DNA of 64,000 bases, taken from Clavelina lepadiformis. Taxonomy: Eukaryota > Chordata > Ascidiacea > Aplousobranchia > Clavelinidae. The translations under genes and the position numbers were made by a program. Positions 25,401 to 40,400 of this stretch are shown piece after piece. The stretch lies in the NCBI RefSeq assembly GCF_947623445.1, contig NC_135240.1:10788001-10852000 (forward strand), in the 5' to 3' direction. The number at the start of each line of letters is the position of its first letter. Within the stretch, counting starts at the first letter, position 1. Below the pieces are notes generated by a model that was not told the DNA's origin, searched no databases, and saw nothing but the letters and a program-made list of their open reading frames with translations.

Positions 25401-28400
25401 AAAACATTCAGTTCTTTAGAAATGTACTCTTTCAAATTAAAGCTTCTCAACAGCAAGGTTCCAGTTGTGTCCAGTCATTACTACCCATGGATCACGGCAG
25501 CCACTTACCGGTGCAGTTAAGCTCATCTGACGCATCGTCGCAGTCGTCGACTCCGTCACAGACTTTCCACAGCTCAATGCAGCTACCGTCGCCACACATA
25601 TCTCCATACAAACAGACACCTAAAACGTATTGAGAAATCGATTTTTATAAGATGGTTGCAGGGAACTACTCAAGTGAAAATCTTATCAGGGAGTATACGG
25701 CTTGTTGTGCGTACATAGTTTAATCATATCTAAAACGTTCTGATAATCGTTTCAAAACGGCATAAAAATAATTAAGTGTAGCATCGTTTTTAAGTCGGTT
25801 TATTAATTACCTGTAGTTGCATTGCACTGCAGCTCATCGTCGTCGTCTGGGCAGTCTGCATAACCATCACATTTGAATTCATCAGGAATGCAGCGTGAAC
25901 CGGATATACATTTGTATTCGTTTTCAGTGCAACCTGCGAAAAGCGCAATTTTTACTTCGAGCTTCGCGTAGCGTGAATTCGCACGCTCATGTGTTGTCGT
26001 TAAATAGGGAAACATTAAATAGGGAAGCCTGCTCTCTCTCTCACTTACTTATTTCGCTTGGTGGAGGCGGTGGCACGATCAGTGTTTCATTCAATGATTC
26101 AGTAGGGGTCGGCTCTAGATATTAAAAAGAATGGTTATACCATCGCATTACACCAGTGGATTTGAAACTGATTCAGTCTCTGAGCGCCGTTGGACATCAA
26201 GACATACACGCTGTTCGTATAGTGTACGCTTTTGAATTTTAGAAAAATGTTCGGTGAATGCATGACTGTGGGTTCTGCACATCCAACAAGTTAAAGGACC
26301 ACTGCTGTGCTAAACGGTCATTGATCTTTTAACTTCACTAGACCGCAACTCCTACTATAAGTTTAGGATAGTAAGTTGAAGTACAATTTATGCTTTGTTC
26401 GCTCTCTGTTTTCACACATCGGAAGAGTCAGTTGATTGCAACTTACCAGGGACGCTGACCGGACATGGTTTAAGTTCATGCTTGACGTCATCAATGGCAA
26501 TGTCGCCAGTGAAGCCTTGCCCTCGTACTCCGACGAACATTATCTAGAGGGAGTAAAATATTGGATTAAAACTTTTCTCTATGCTTTTAAATAAACCTAT
26601 CTGATCAGAGCTGTTCTTGATTGGAGATGTCTGCCCACCTTGAACGGTTCTTCCCGGTACTCGAGCTCCACGTTCCCTTCAATCCATTTCTGTCCTTGTG
26701 CCCCGTTCTTTAACCAAAGCACAGTGCTCACATCATTGACTGTTTGTGCGACGGCCAAAGAACCGACAGTAGCTCCGAGCATGTGATACCTTTGAAAGGA
26801 ATTATACAACTCAATACAAAGACATCATTATTTTGTTTATAAAGCTAAAAATCTAAGCAGAACTTTCATCACTTGCATGTATTGATGCGGTACGAGTAGT
26901 ATACGATTTTTTGGCAGGTTTAACTTACCAAAAGGAGATGCACATTTTCTCTTCACCAGCAATGAACGAAATTTCGGGTGACGACAAAATAGCAGTGTCG
27001 TTGGCCACTCGCGGCGCTGAAGTCTCAATGAAAACATATTGGCCAGCTGTGAGTTAGAAAGCAGTGATTTAGAATTAGAAACAGAGTTATAGGTCACGAC
27101 TTTCATATAACCAAAATACCAGCCTTTCCATCGACTTACTTTGATTATCAAAGGTATGATCTGCGATGGGGCCTGTCGCGGGGGTTTTGGTATTTCCTTC
27201 GTGCAGTGTCCAGTCGAAGTTTGCGTCCGGAAAACCGACATGGGTCCAACCAAAGCAGAAACCATACTCGAAGTCGCAGTCAAATTGATCTGGAAAAGCA
27301 AATAAATGTGGATGATTCTCCCATTTGCAAAACATTCGTCAATCGCCACTTCGATATGCTGTAAGAACGCACAAAGTTATTCGTATGGTCAAATTTTCAA
27401 TATTCGTAAAACACTTGGGGCTAGGCCAAAACGAAACAGTGACTCTTTCAAGGTTAAATTCTGTGTGTTTGTGTACTTGCTTAAAGAACCTACAGCGCTA
27501 TTGTCGAAAGATCGTTTTTATCGTTTATGTGGATGACCAATAACTAACGACCATTGGTGGACTCACCTTCCGGTATGTCGATTGCTTCCCAGTTGATCTT
27601 AAAACCGTCTCCTCCCACGTCCGAATCCGAGTAGAAGATGATCTTGACGCTGTTGGTCGTGCTCCATATTGGATCGACTTGTCTTCGACCGCAGTAACGA
27701 GTTTGCCCCAGGAGATCTTTGCTGTTTTCGTAGCGGGTAATGTCGGGTACCAAACCTGGGGTGTTGTCGTAAATCATGATTCCGTCGAATACGCACAAGA
27801 CGTCGGCCTCCACGTCCATTGTTTCGAATACAAGCTGACAGAATGAAAAAGAATTGTTGTTATAGCAAGCTTTTACATACTGAGCGATAGGACCTGGCAA
27901 GTTTTTCTCTATCTTTAATGCACGATGTGTTTATCACAGGTTTTTGTACAACACCAAATTTTAATAACTTTCAGCTATGTAAAAAAAGTTAGTAATTTTG
28001 TTGATCCCTTTTTAGGGCTTTACTTCACAGGGGTTTGTGCTAGTGTACAGTTTATTTATCTCGCTTACGGTATAGTTAATTTGGCTGCAGTTCTTACCTT
28101 GATAATTTTATCCTGCGGGGCGGTTATACTCCATCTACATTCCACGTCATTGGGATATGGGCCGAGTCCATAGTTCGGACTTGCCAAACTTCCGGTTAAA
28201 GCATTAAAGTCACCTCCGCAACTCCCTGAAGATTTAAGTTAATTTATTTAAAAGAGAAAAGCATTAAAAAAATAAACAAAATAAATAAATGATTGAATAA
28301 ATAAATAAACGAAGCAGGAACAAAATACACAGGGGAATAGGTCAGGTGTTTTTACAATTTCAATTGTAGACGGTTCACATCGCTTTTTTGCTTGATCTGT

Positions 28401-31400
28401 TACGAGTCATTTAACGGGGCGATTTTAAATCATATCGTGGTGTAAGCAAGTGATCTTCTATTAGCTTGAGAAATGTTAAAACTTTGTCTCGGGAATTAGA
28501 GATTTGGTGATAATTAACTGTACATGTTTTACCAGCACAGATTTTAACGCGAACAAGCGACGACACGACTTCTAAAATTATTGTCGTAATTTCCACTCAA
28601 CTTCTAATCGTTGTTCATTGGTTCACACACGTTGCACGAAGCATTAAAAATAATTTGTTTTATGACGTCATTTGTACGTGATTTTGCTAAAAAGTCCGCC
28701 GGGACTTTGGTCGATTATTTATTCATATTCCTTTTTGTATCGCAGTTGACGTGCTAGACTTCTCGTAACAGGTAACATCGTGATATATGCTTGACCATTA
28801 TAAACACTTGTGGTTCCTAGAAACTTGTTTTTTACTTAGATTACTCATATTCACAACACGATTACTCACCTATTCGGTCAACTGTGCCTTGACCAAGGGC
28901 GTGTATAAACAAGCAGAATGACACTAATAATCCTCGAAGCATTTTAACGCAATGGTGTTGAATAAATTAATGTGAAATTTCTTACGATCTGCAGATTAAA
29001 GTAAAATGTCTATTTAATGATAGGAAATTTGACCAGATACATTTGAGTATTTCGTTGCAAGATAATTAACTGGTTGACTTAATAAAAACTTTCAAGGCCA
29101 AACTGGATTTTTTCACTCGCTTCATTTGTTGCTAACTAAAATGCTTAATAGAAAAAGAGATTAATTTTGCCTGCTCGCTGCCTAGCTATGAAATGTCTTG
29201 CTGATGTTGGTAGAAGCTTGAAAGTTTGTTTTTCCTGGTACGCTGTCAAATTGCTGTTGTTTGTATCTCGTCCGTTCTCTGGTTTCATCTGACTTTAGAC
29301 TAAAAAGACTCTGCCTTGAACAGACTTAAAACTGTCCACAGGGGTTCAATTCTTTTGTTGAAAAAATGCTCAAATTTCCTTTTTATTTTTTAATTGACTC
29401 TGTGCCCTAAAGGCCCGTAATTTGGTGACCATGACGTTAATATTACGTCATGTTTCATTAAACTTGATCACATCAACGTAAAATTAAATGGGCGTAATTA
29501 CTGTTTATTATAATAAACATGTCGCCGGATAACACGATATTTTTCAAATTATTTGATAAGCAAAAACAAATGACGTGTATTTATATAATATTTTTATGTT
29601 CAATACTAATACTTAAATAAAATAAATTTCCAATTTTATGACGACGACGACAACAGGCGCTAAACTTCATCATGAACCCATAATCGCGGTTATATTCTTT
29701 GGCGTCTGTTTTTCTGTTGGAATACATTTTTGTTTGACAAAACTGATGCTGTCAAAAGTAGCGCCCACGCAGACATTTTTGCCAACGCATGTAAAGTCCC
29801 CTTTTCGTTGCCATTTATGCGAAATAAGAAAACTTGTGCGCATTCTCACCAATTTATGTGTACAATATAAATTTTATGATAGCTTTTGTAACCTTTTGAT
29901 TACAGCAGAGATTGTTTTCAAACGATGCATTCTTTTAACTCCTTTAATCTGAGCTGTGACGCCTAGAATTATTGTCTGAAAATTCCGCTGCCGATTTCTT
30001 GTCGTTCTAGTTTTCTCATTGTGTTTGTCTGTATTTACCGTATATAGATGAAATTCAAACTCGCTTCTTTTTTCAAACGCAGGTTTTATTTTTGTGATTC
30101 CTTCTCGCTATAGCCCTTAGCCCCGGGTTATTCGACATCTCCGCCTTGAGAAAAGCGTATACCAGGGTTGTTCAAATGGCGGATCGCGATCCGGATCCGG
30201 ATCCGGATCTTTTCAACTTTTTATATGGATCTTCAAATGTAGCCTTGAAAAAAAAACTTTTGAAACTTCCTTTTTTTTTCAAAAAAAAAAGTTTTTTTTT
30301 TCAAGAGAAACTTTTTTTTTCCAAAAAAACTTTCACTTTTCATGTGGATACTAATTGCCAGGGTTGAAATTAATTTTTTGAATTTATAATAGCATAATTT
30401 TGCTCCCACTCAGCATTGCAGCGTATCGTTTTCGTTTACTCATTTACACACCACTAACTCGACTAACTATTCTCTTGTCTTCTCTTCTCGCGGTCAGCTG
30501 GTTTTCTGCACAGCGGGGGGCCGCGGCGAAACAAAAAACTTCTAGAAATGTATCACTTGTAGAAATACTTAATTTACACTACATGTACTTTCTTTAGTTT
30601 TACAATTATGATATATACAGGAAGCCAGATGTTTTTGCTACTAAGCTGGGGCTTTTCATGTGGTACGCGAGCAGCTCTCCGTTGCATGCGATATATAGTA
30701 ATATAAGAATTTAATTTTGAGTTGCTAAAATATGCGAACAACACTTTTATTTCTTTCCGTACTAATTTCTTTGCACTCAGAAAGCTACTTTTGTCGATCT
30801 TGCTCCCTGCTGTCATTGTTATTAATACGATGCTGGTGTGCGAACTTAATGGTGTCTGTGACGAAACTATTATGTGTGCAATGTGAATGGTGTGTGTGAC
30901 GAAAGACGGCTGTGGGACCTTCGTAAAGAGTTGGTCATGTTTTTGAATGAAAAGGGTCAAACTAGTACTCTGCTTGAAGGTACCAATCTATGTAACTTGG
31001 CTTTTCTTGCTGACTGTTTTACCCATCTAAATACTCTGAACTTGAAGCTCCAGGGCAAGGGGCACACTATCATTCAGCTGTGGTCAGCAGTGAAATCTTT
31101 CAAGCAACAGCTGTTGCTATTCGTTTCAGATATCACCAAAGACATGCTCCACTTTCCATGCTTGAAAGTGACTCTACAAGAAGTTAGCTGTGATAATGAT
31201 TGGTCATGCTTTGTCGAATTTCTGGAAAATTTGGACACTGAGTTCTGTAACAGGTTCAAGGAATTTTATGAAATCAGTTCAGTTATAGAGCTAATTTCAC
31301 ATCCACTGTCTGCTGATGTTGATGGCACTTGGAAAACACAACTTTCCACTGAATATGCATTGCTGGTGTCTAAAATGCAGGTAGAACTTTGTAATCTTAA

Positions 31401-34400
31401 AGGAGATGAGATTTGTATCACAGATCCAAATGTGTTTTGGTTATCACTTGTAACCTTGGAAAGGTAACCAGTTATAACCAGGCTGGCTAGAAGGATCCTT
31501 ACTTGCTTCGCTTCTACGTACCTTTGTGAGTCGTTGTTTTCATCAATGAATTTTGTAAAAAACAAGCATAGAACGAGACTCACAAATGCTCATCTTCATG
31601 AGCTTATGAGGATATCAGTAAGTGACAGAAAGCCCCGATTCGACGCTATTGTGAGATCTAAACCAACTCATCATTTTTCTCACTGAAACAATCTTGCAGC
31701 TGTAGCACACTTCACTTTTGACTATTACAAAGTTATTAATATGTTGTAGGGTACATTTTCATGAATAAAGCACCATAAAAATTAAAGCATGTCCAATATA
31801 TTTACTATTCATATTTAGTGGATCATCATGTTGTCAGGTTTGGTTGTGGTGGATCATGGCAGAAATCATTTGAACACCCCTGGCGTATACGTTTCGGGTT
31901 ATCTTTTTGTGCATGCTGTTACAAGGCAATTATAACCTGGAAAAAAGAGTATTAGAAGTAAAAACAGGAACTATATCGCTTTCTTGAATGCGTCAACTGC
32001 AATGTAGTACAACAATATTGTTTTTAATCACTCGAAAAAGTAACACTTTTCAAGAGAAAACAAGCGCTATTTGAAAGCGGTTTCTAATGGATTTTATCAA
32101 AGGAATCTTATGATTTTCTGCTGTAAACGCAAGAATACAGCTGCAAACACCACTAAACCACTCACGCCTTAGCTATTTAAAATGAGGAATGCAGCTGGAT
32201 ACAACACCATTTACTCACGCTTTAACTGTAAATAAATAAGGAACATACGTTTATTTAGACGAATTTTAATCCCAGAATCAAGGCGTTGTTAAGATCTGAC
32301 GAGGTCCAAGAACTGGATATATCAGGATACCAGGCGTTGAGTTATTTGCTCCACGCCCTTAAACAGCAAACAATGCTTTCTTCCAACTTTGTATGCCATA
32401 TCAGGCTAATAATTCCTTTTAGGTTTACCAACATAACAATTTTGGTTTGTTTACTTGTAATTTTGCCAAGGTCATTCAAACATCAACGTTTGCATAATTA
32501 ATTTATATACGTCGGTAACGGTAGTTGAAGGTAATGTACAGTATACAAAGGTATAATAGTCACGTCTACAGCCTATAAAACGTTGTTCAAAATGGTTTTG
32601 CGAAATTATAAAAGACCGCAGTAGAAAACTAATTTGACTCGGTATTTGTGGTCGTCATTGGTCTCCCAAAGAAGATTTTATTGCGTGCAAAATCGGAAAC
32701 ATTGTGACAAAGAAAACGGTTTGACGTCGCTCTACAATCAGCTTAACCCGATTTGAAACGTCTCTCACCGCAGCTTTCTTAAATCCGGCCATTTCGTTTA
32801 ATAATAACTAGGGCAACCAAAAGTCAATATGGTCAATTTTTTTAACCTGCTCAGAATGCTATCAAACAAGCACAAAACAAATTTCAGCTTTGTACGACGT
32901 GTGGTATAGAAGTTATTAGGTCAAATAAAGTCAAAATGTTACGTTAGGTCAAAATACGGTCAAATTGTTTCTTTAGGTCTTCTTTTTAGGTCAAAATCTA
33001 TTAAACTTGTAATTTTGTAACCATTTTGTAATATTATTTTTCCGTTTTTCTCTTTTCTTGTACCGCAAACAATTCCAGTGCCCCAAATTATACTTAGAAC
33101 CAAAGCCACAAAGAGAGGGAAGGCCTTTCAGCGCGTCTGGTGACGTCACGATGTGAAGGCATTGCATTTGAAACTGCAAGTTGTCAATCTTAATACGCAG
33201 AAACGAAAAAAAGTCAACACTAGAAAAGCGTTTTGTCAATTTTAAATGCAGCTTTAGATTAGAAAGTTGCTGTAGACAGTGTAGAGACTATCAGTATAGC
33301 GTTTTTCAAAATAGGGTCAAAATTTAAACTTTTTAGGTCAAAATAAGGTCAAAATTTAAACTTTTTAGGTCAAAATAAGGTCAAAATTTGCAAATTTTAA
33401 GGTCAAAATTTAAACTTTTTAGGTCAAAAAACTGGTTGCCCTAATAATAACATGTTATTTCACCGCGAAACTCGTGTTCTGCGTAGGAGGTTCGTAAACG
33501 ACCTTGCAATTATATCTCGCCGCTCACAGATGTGCGATCTCATTAACTATTACGTCAAATTTCGCGATGGTTGTCTGTCATAGTCGGGTTTTAGTGCTTT
33601 CCGAAGACGGTTGGAAATAAAACACCCATGGTTTTCTGTTGCGACGATTAACTTTTTCTATGTGTTGTACATCTTCGTGAACTCGCAGTGTTTATGGCAA
33701 TGCATGAATACGTATGATATAGAACAGTATTCTAAAGGACCGTCCATCAGACTTCTAATTCTACCGAGTTCCTTCTGTGGTCATGTGTATAACATATATA
33801 TCCAGTATACTGTATACACCTTATCAGTTAAATTGATCACCACTGAAGAAGTTTTTTGTTGGTGATATCATAGTCATTGTCGTATTTTCGTTGAATCACT
33901 GTGTATTTTGGCAAGTAACCGAGACATTTCGATAGAAATAACTGGTAAATATTGTACAGTTTTTTCAAATTCATTCAATTGTGGTCGTAATGATAATGAC
34001 GTCATTCGTATTGTTATGAAGCATCGAGTAATGTGTCTCAACATGGCTGTAAATATAATGATCTTACCAACCCTTTCTTTCTTCTTACGCAAACTGTGGC
34101 GCGCAAAAACAGGCTTCAGAGATCTTTTAGAAACCTTTCTCCTTTCTATCTATTCTATCGATTTTTAGGTTGTTTATTTCAACGTCTTGTTTACTTGTTG
34201 TAAAGCATACGTGTAATATTATTCTTTATCATATCGCATTACTCATAGTAATTGTGTTCTTCGTGGAGCACTTATACGACGTTTGCCTTGTCGAAAAGTT
34301 CCGTCTTCAGCATCCAGATTAGTGGGTGATTTGTTGGCGTTGCATGGTCACAGGTTGAATGGTTCAAATTCAACACGCCCAGGAAAAAAATGCCCGTCAT

Positions 34401-37400
34401 TGATTTCATTGGTTGTGAATAGCTGCTGGATGACGAAGTTGCAGGAATTAGTCCGTTGAGAGTTTTCTAGGTTTAAAAAAATTTGAAACTATCCAAAATT
34501 ACCGTTTTGGTTTAAAATTACTCGCCATTCACTCTGTAATTTATCAGCAGAGACAGGTACAAGGATGCCATAATAAACCGATAATCGCATGTTCAATCTC
34601 TAATGTAAAGCCGCATTCTCCTTCGAATGAAGCCACAAAATAACACCTCTCCAAAATAGGTTAAATAATAATATGCGGATTGTGAAACAAGTTTTTTAAT
34701 CATTTGATTACTTTGCAGCGTTGTGCGGCGGATGGATGGCCAGATTGTCCGCACTTACAAGCATCCGCTCCCCGCGTTTGGATGTGATTGGAGTCTTATC
34801 GAAAAGTAAGTTGCAACGAAACGTATTGTTCCTCTTGTAGTCACGCCACGGTTGCAATATCGTCTTTTAAGCCCAGAAAATATTTTAACATCACATTTTA
34901 TGTACAATCGCACATTTACTAAAACGTATGTTTCACGCAGAGACCTTAATTTTCTTTTGATAGAGATTTACTGGCAACTGGTTGCAAAGACGGCGTTGTC
35001 CGAATATGGAATCTTGCATTGGAACAGAATGAACCTTACCGGGTACTGAAAGGTCATGATTCGAAAGTGTTTCATGTTCGGTGGAACCCCTTAGTAGGGA
35101 ATGTTTTGTGCACTGGCTCGGACGACCGGTATGTTAGCGTAATGCAGGGATGTCCAACCTTTTATTATAGTGGGCCGCATTGTCACTTGAAATAATTCAA
35201 TGGGCCGCAGAACCTATTAAATTTCAAGAAAAATGGATACATAAAGAGCTGACTGGTACATTTTAATTAGGCTAAGATTCAAAGTTCAAAATACTACTTC
35301 GAGTGAAAATGACTAGCGGGCCGCACAAAAATCTCAGGTGGGCCGCAATGTGGCCCGCGGGCCGCAGGTTGGACATCCCTGGCGTAATGAATAGCTGATG
35401 TACAATGACCCTTCGTAGTTTAACAGAGTTTCTAAAGCTTGCTATCTAGCTAGGATGTTGATTTTAATACTATTGCTATGAATGGTGGTTATTACTCCCG
35501 AATAAATCAATGAACTTGTCTTCGCTTGAAGTACAGCTGGCACGGTTTTATTAAACAAAGAAACCGGAAACTAGTCCGAAATAAATCAAAAAACTTCTCA
35601 AATAAAGCCTTACTAACCTAATCTATAGCTTTTTGGAAATGCCCTTGCTTAATATTATTTTATTCTAATTTACGAAGCTCCATCCGCGTCTGGGCGGTAG
35701 AGAGTGAGACCTGCACTATGATCCTGACCGGCCACACCGCCCCCGTCCGAGGGCTGGCCTGGAATTACGAAGTTCCCTCTCTTCTTGCGTCCGGCTCGTG
35801 GGATAGCTCTCTTAGGCTGTGGGACGTCCGTAGTGGAAAATGCCTGCAGGCTATAAAAGACCATGGGGCAGATATTTACGGTAATAATATTTCATTTTAC
35901 TTACATGATAGTACGTCTTCTATCAGAATTACACAGCACTTCAAAAGCAAAGTGTGTTTATCTTCATAAAATTTGATGTCAATTTACGTAAACAACGCTA
36001 ACAAGTATATTTATTTGAACTGCTGTAATTTTTTTTGTTATGAATAATAAAGTATTTGTGCGTCCAATTTCATATGCTGTGTGCTGTCTTAGGTTTAACC
36101 ACACATCCCACAAACCCGTTCATGTACGCAACATCATCACGTGATTCAACTCTACGCTTGTGGTCTTTGGCTCCCATGACAGAAAAGATACTTCTTAAAG
36201 TATTAGCTGGTGACAGCTGCTCGGATATTGTTGGATTGCCCGGTAAGAAGATGGATTAATGTTTTTCTTGGAATCATTGCATAAACCCTTAACATAAAGT
36301 AGTTCTGTAGTAACACAAGTTACGTTTGTTTGTTTCACATTTTAGAGCTTTACGAAAAGAACAATTAATGTTGTATTTTTACATGAGTTGGTTCTGTTTC
36401 AGTATTTTTATTTTGTGGCAACCGCATATCTTGACGTCACGAATATTTTTTTTCTACTTCTTGCAGATAAATGCATGGAAAAGGAAGCTCCTTTACAATT
36501 GGCCGGTTCGGTATCACGAAGTTTACTAGCTCAACTGCAGGAGAAAAACAATAGCGTCCCTTTAAAACTGCGTTGGTTTTCGGAACTTTTCTTTGTAAGT
36601 TTTGAAATTGAAGCGTCTTATTTCGTCGATTTAACTGATAGTGTGAATATTTTCTATTTCAGTCGTCGCGGCGTTTAGAGAATTTATGGAATCTGGTATG
36701 TATTGGTCGTGGTCAACGGGAATCAAGCTTATCTAAATCATATAAGGATGGAATACTTCACATCAAGCATTTGACCAAACACAAAATGGTAAAACAATAT
36801 ATTTTAGCTGATGCAAATCCGTTAAAACTGTTATTTACTTAAAACTTATAACTGCTACTTCGTGTACTTTTTGTAACGACAACAAATTGAATTTTTGGCC
36901 AGGCTGAAGCCCAAGAGGCTGAACACTCGCAGGCGCACAAGAGCGGTGTGGGAAGCGGAAGTCGTCAGCGTGACAAATCCCTGATGCAAGCTGCCGATCT
37001 CCACTTGAAGTTGGGCAACATCAAACGTCATTGCGAGATATTGGTTCAACTTGGCCAATGGGAGAAGGCGATCGCTTTAGCACCAGCAGTATCTAAACAT
37101 TTCTGGTCCCAGCTGGTTGAAAAGTGAGATATTTTCTTTCATTTGTTTGTAGCTTTTTTATGATTCTGCGCACCGCTGGGTGTAATTGTGAAATTTTCAA
37201 GTCGCTAATTTATTATTTTGAGGTATGTGTCAGTGCTGAAGCACGAAAACGACCAAGACACAGTGACCTTTAACGTCGCTATCGGACGCGTGAGAGAAGC
37301 GGTCAAATTTATGACATCACAAAGCAATTTTCAGGTGTTGCCTACGTCAGTGTTGTTGCCAGAGGCGTAAGTATCCTACGTATAAATCTCTATTTGTTTC

Positions 37401-40400
37401 TGACACGTTGTTTGTCGTCAAGGAGGCTTTATTAGTTGCCCAAAGCGCCGAAGAAGGCAACACACCGGTGCCCGTGCAAGAAGGCAGCTCCAGGAACGGT
37501 CAAAACCACGACCACGGAGATGGCTGCAATGAGTATGATGACGTGTTTATATTGTTTACTGAAAACGCAAGATGTTTTCTACTTTTATATATTTATTATC
37601 AATTAAAATTTGGAGATGCGGTAGAACTTGCTTGTAATGGAACCTCAAGAGGATTTTGAAAATTGCTGGTATACGCGAACTGCCAATGTAGACGAATCAT
37701 TATAAACTATAACAAGACTGACTTTTATTAAACGTTAAGCTGCTATAGACAACATATAAACTTTTGATTATTCAAAAAATACGGAAATGGTCCAAAAGTT
37801 ACAAATAGTTTTCAAATAAAAGTTGTTTTTGTTCCCTTGACGCGCCCATTTCGAAAATTCTTTTTTGCACCACGACAATAATTGTAATGACAAAAACGCT
37901 TGTGTTCAATTTACGATATCCAATGTGGGCGCGCAAACTAGATGGCAACATTACACTTTGGATTAACGCCGGCAGAGATTATTGTCTCGAAGTGTAAAAC
38001 GGACACTGTTCTGTTAGCAAATAGCGCTACAAAACAAACAGACTATTAGCTCTGGGAAACAAAACAGCTCTGATGCAAGCTAACTTAAATGATTTTGAAA
38101 CAAGGGGATTTTGTCGTGACGAAAGAAATCGTACCGTGGTAAGCAAAGCACCACCATAAGCGATGCCGTTATAAGCGAGTTCTGCTGTATAAATTTATAG
38201 AATTACATCACATAAAACGGATGCTTGCTTAAGTTTAATGCATCGCTTTCTGAATAAACTGTTAAGCTATAAAAAATCCCTACTCTTTTAAAGCCTTGTG
38301 GAAAGTTGTTGCAACGAATTATCCGAACGTCATTACCACAATGCTGACCCGTATAGTGCAGCTGCTGTGCATTTCGCTCGCGACAACGCTCAAGCCGCTA
38401 TCAATCTACTGGTGAAGGTAACGGAGATGTTTTAGAGACATTTCAGCTGTGGTTGATGGTTCATCTATTTTACATGGGACATTTTTAATTGATTCCAGTC
38501 AAACAAATTGGCTTTGGCATTATGCTTATCACGGAATTTGAAGGGCAACTTCGAAGGTGTGACGAGAGCTGTTCAAATGCTTGCTCGCAAATGTGAAAGG
38601 TTGGTGGCCAAAATACCGTTTGCGTATAGATGACTGTGTGCAAAGTCAAGTCTGTGAAACTTCATCACCGTACTTGTCACGGTCGTAAAGCTTTTCCCTG
38701 TTTTCATTTTCTGGAATCAATATTGCGTCAGTATGGTGGTTTATTATGGATAGCCTGAGGTTAACCATCAACTTCAGAATAAAGCCGCATATCTTTCATT
38801 TAAACTCGCAGTAGTTTTGTTGTTATACAAATGCTGCGTTGAACGCGTGAAAATTAATCGACGTCTTGTTTCAGCACAAACGAATACGACTTAGCCGTGA
38901 AACTATTAAAAAATTTTGATCCTCAATGTTTGACACGAGATGGCGCATGGAGCTCACTTCAAGGGTTGTGCGCACGGTGTGAGGCAGATGAACATATCAG
39001 GGCAAAAATTCACCAAGATATAGGTGGGCATTTGCTTTTGATCGGAGTAGCATGTATTTTCTTACAGCCTACTTTTGTTTTTATAAAACTGATACACAGT
39101 AGGTAGGTTACGATATTTACTTGAGTTAATTCTAGCTTATACCATAGCGCAATTATGAGTCATGCCTGGAATTCGTTGTGTCACAGGTTTACCTTCGCCT
39201 GCCGATTGTGCTGAAAAGGCGGCAAGCTTAAAAAGCGCTGGTGATTACGTGAAAGCGATGCAGTTCTATTTACTGAGCAATCAACAACAAACTGGCTTAG
39301 AAATTTCCATAGATATGCTACTGAGTAAGGCTGAATTTTACAAGTAGATAGTTTTAGAATTAGACAGTGAAATACTGTACGATTACCCCAACCGTATCAG
39401 TTGTAAGGCCGTTGACTCAACTGTTGCAATATAAGGAAAGAGTGAACATATTTTTCATTTACAAATTTAAGTGCTATTAGTAATTTAGGTCGCCGCGTCC
39501 CTTCCAATTTTTAACCCGTTTTCACTTACAGAGAAACTTGAAGATGCTAACTGGACGGTAGATGGCGTTATGAAGCAACTCCCTGCTGTTTTTAGCGTGC
39601 GGTCGAGCTTACTGAAGCAGCAGAGTAGCAAGCAACCCCGCACCAAAATGCTTGCTATCTCTGCTTATTTCGGCGCATTGCTGGCTCTTAGAAGAGGTTA
39701 CTTTGCGGTTGTCAAACCGCTTTATCAACACGCCAAGTAAGAAAATCTGTTGGTTGAGGCATTTTTGGTGCATTGCTTTTTCTATATTCCATCGCATTAT
39801 AATTATAATTGCTTTAAGTGAGTATTTATCTCTTTTTTAGGTCCATGGTCGATCTGAGCCACTCATTTGATCCAGACTTTCCGCTTCTTTCTTCCCATGT
39901 TCAGGAGGAACTCGAACTCTGCCTGGATCCATCGCGTCTCCACGGTGTGATAGAAACCAGCAATGACGTGGGTAATGACGTCATGAAGCGGATTCGTCAT
40001 AGAGCCGGAAGGGAAGCTGAAAGTTGCATGTGTGGTCCAACCGTGACAGATGCTTCCGACTTGCCATCCCATTCGGACGATCATATATCGACCATCTCAG
40101 GAACGAAGATATCGGTATGGAGGTTGCGAGATGCTATCTACTGATTGATATAATCAAGACCAAAACGTAGAGTTATATGTGAGGCCTATCTTGCCTAGTT
40201 TTATGAATTTTAGTTTAATTAAGCTCACAACTCAACCAAATTTGTTTTTATTAAAGCCATGAACAAATTATATTATAATTCGAGGCGACCCAACTCATTT
40301 ACAAATTAAGTTTCAGCCACTTTACTGAAATTATTCTTACATTTTTCTTAATCACCACCAGGGCGCGCCATTCTTCCTCGAGGATCAGCGCTCTGTGCTA

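Noticed and set aside
25089..25520. 143-residue Val/Ser-rich frame on the plus strand
   Set aside because: It is the antisense shadow of the Thr/Ser-rich exon of the nested surface-protein gene.
37335..37366. Longer version of WDR17 exon 18 ending at 37366
   Set aside because: A donor there breaks phase with the next exon and inserts residues absent from the family. The donor after 37334 keeps phase and joins the conserved EALLVAQ block correctly.
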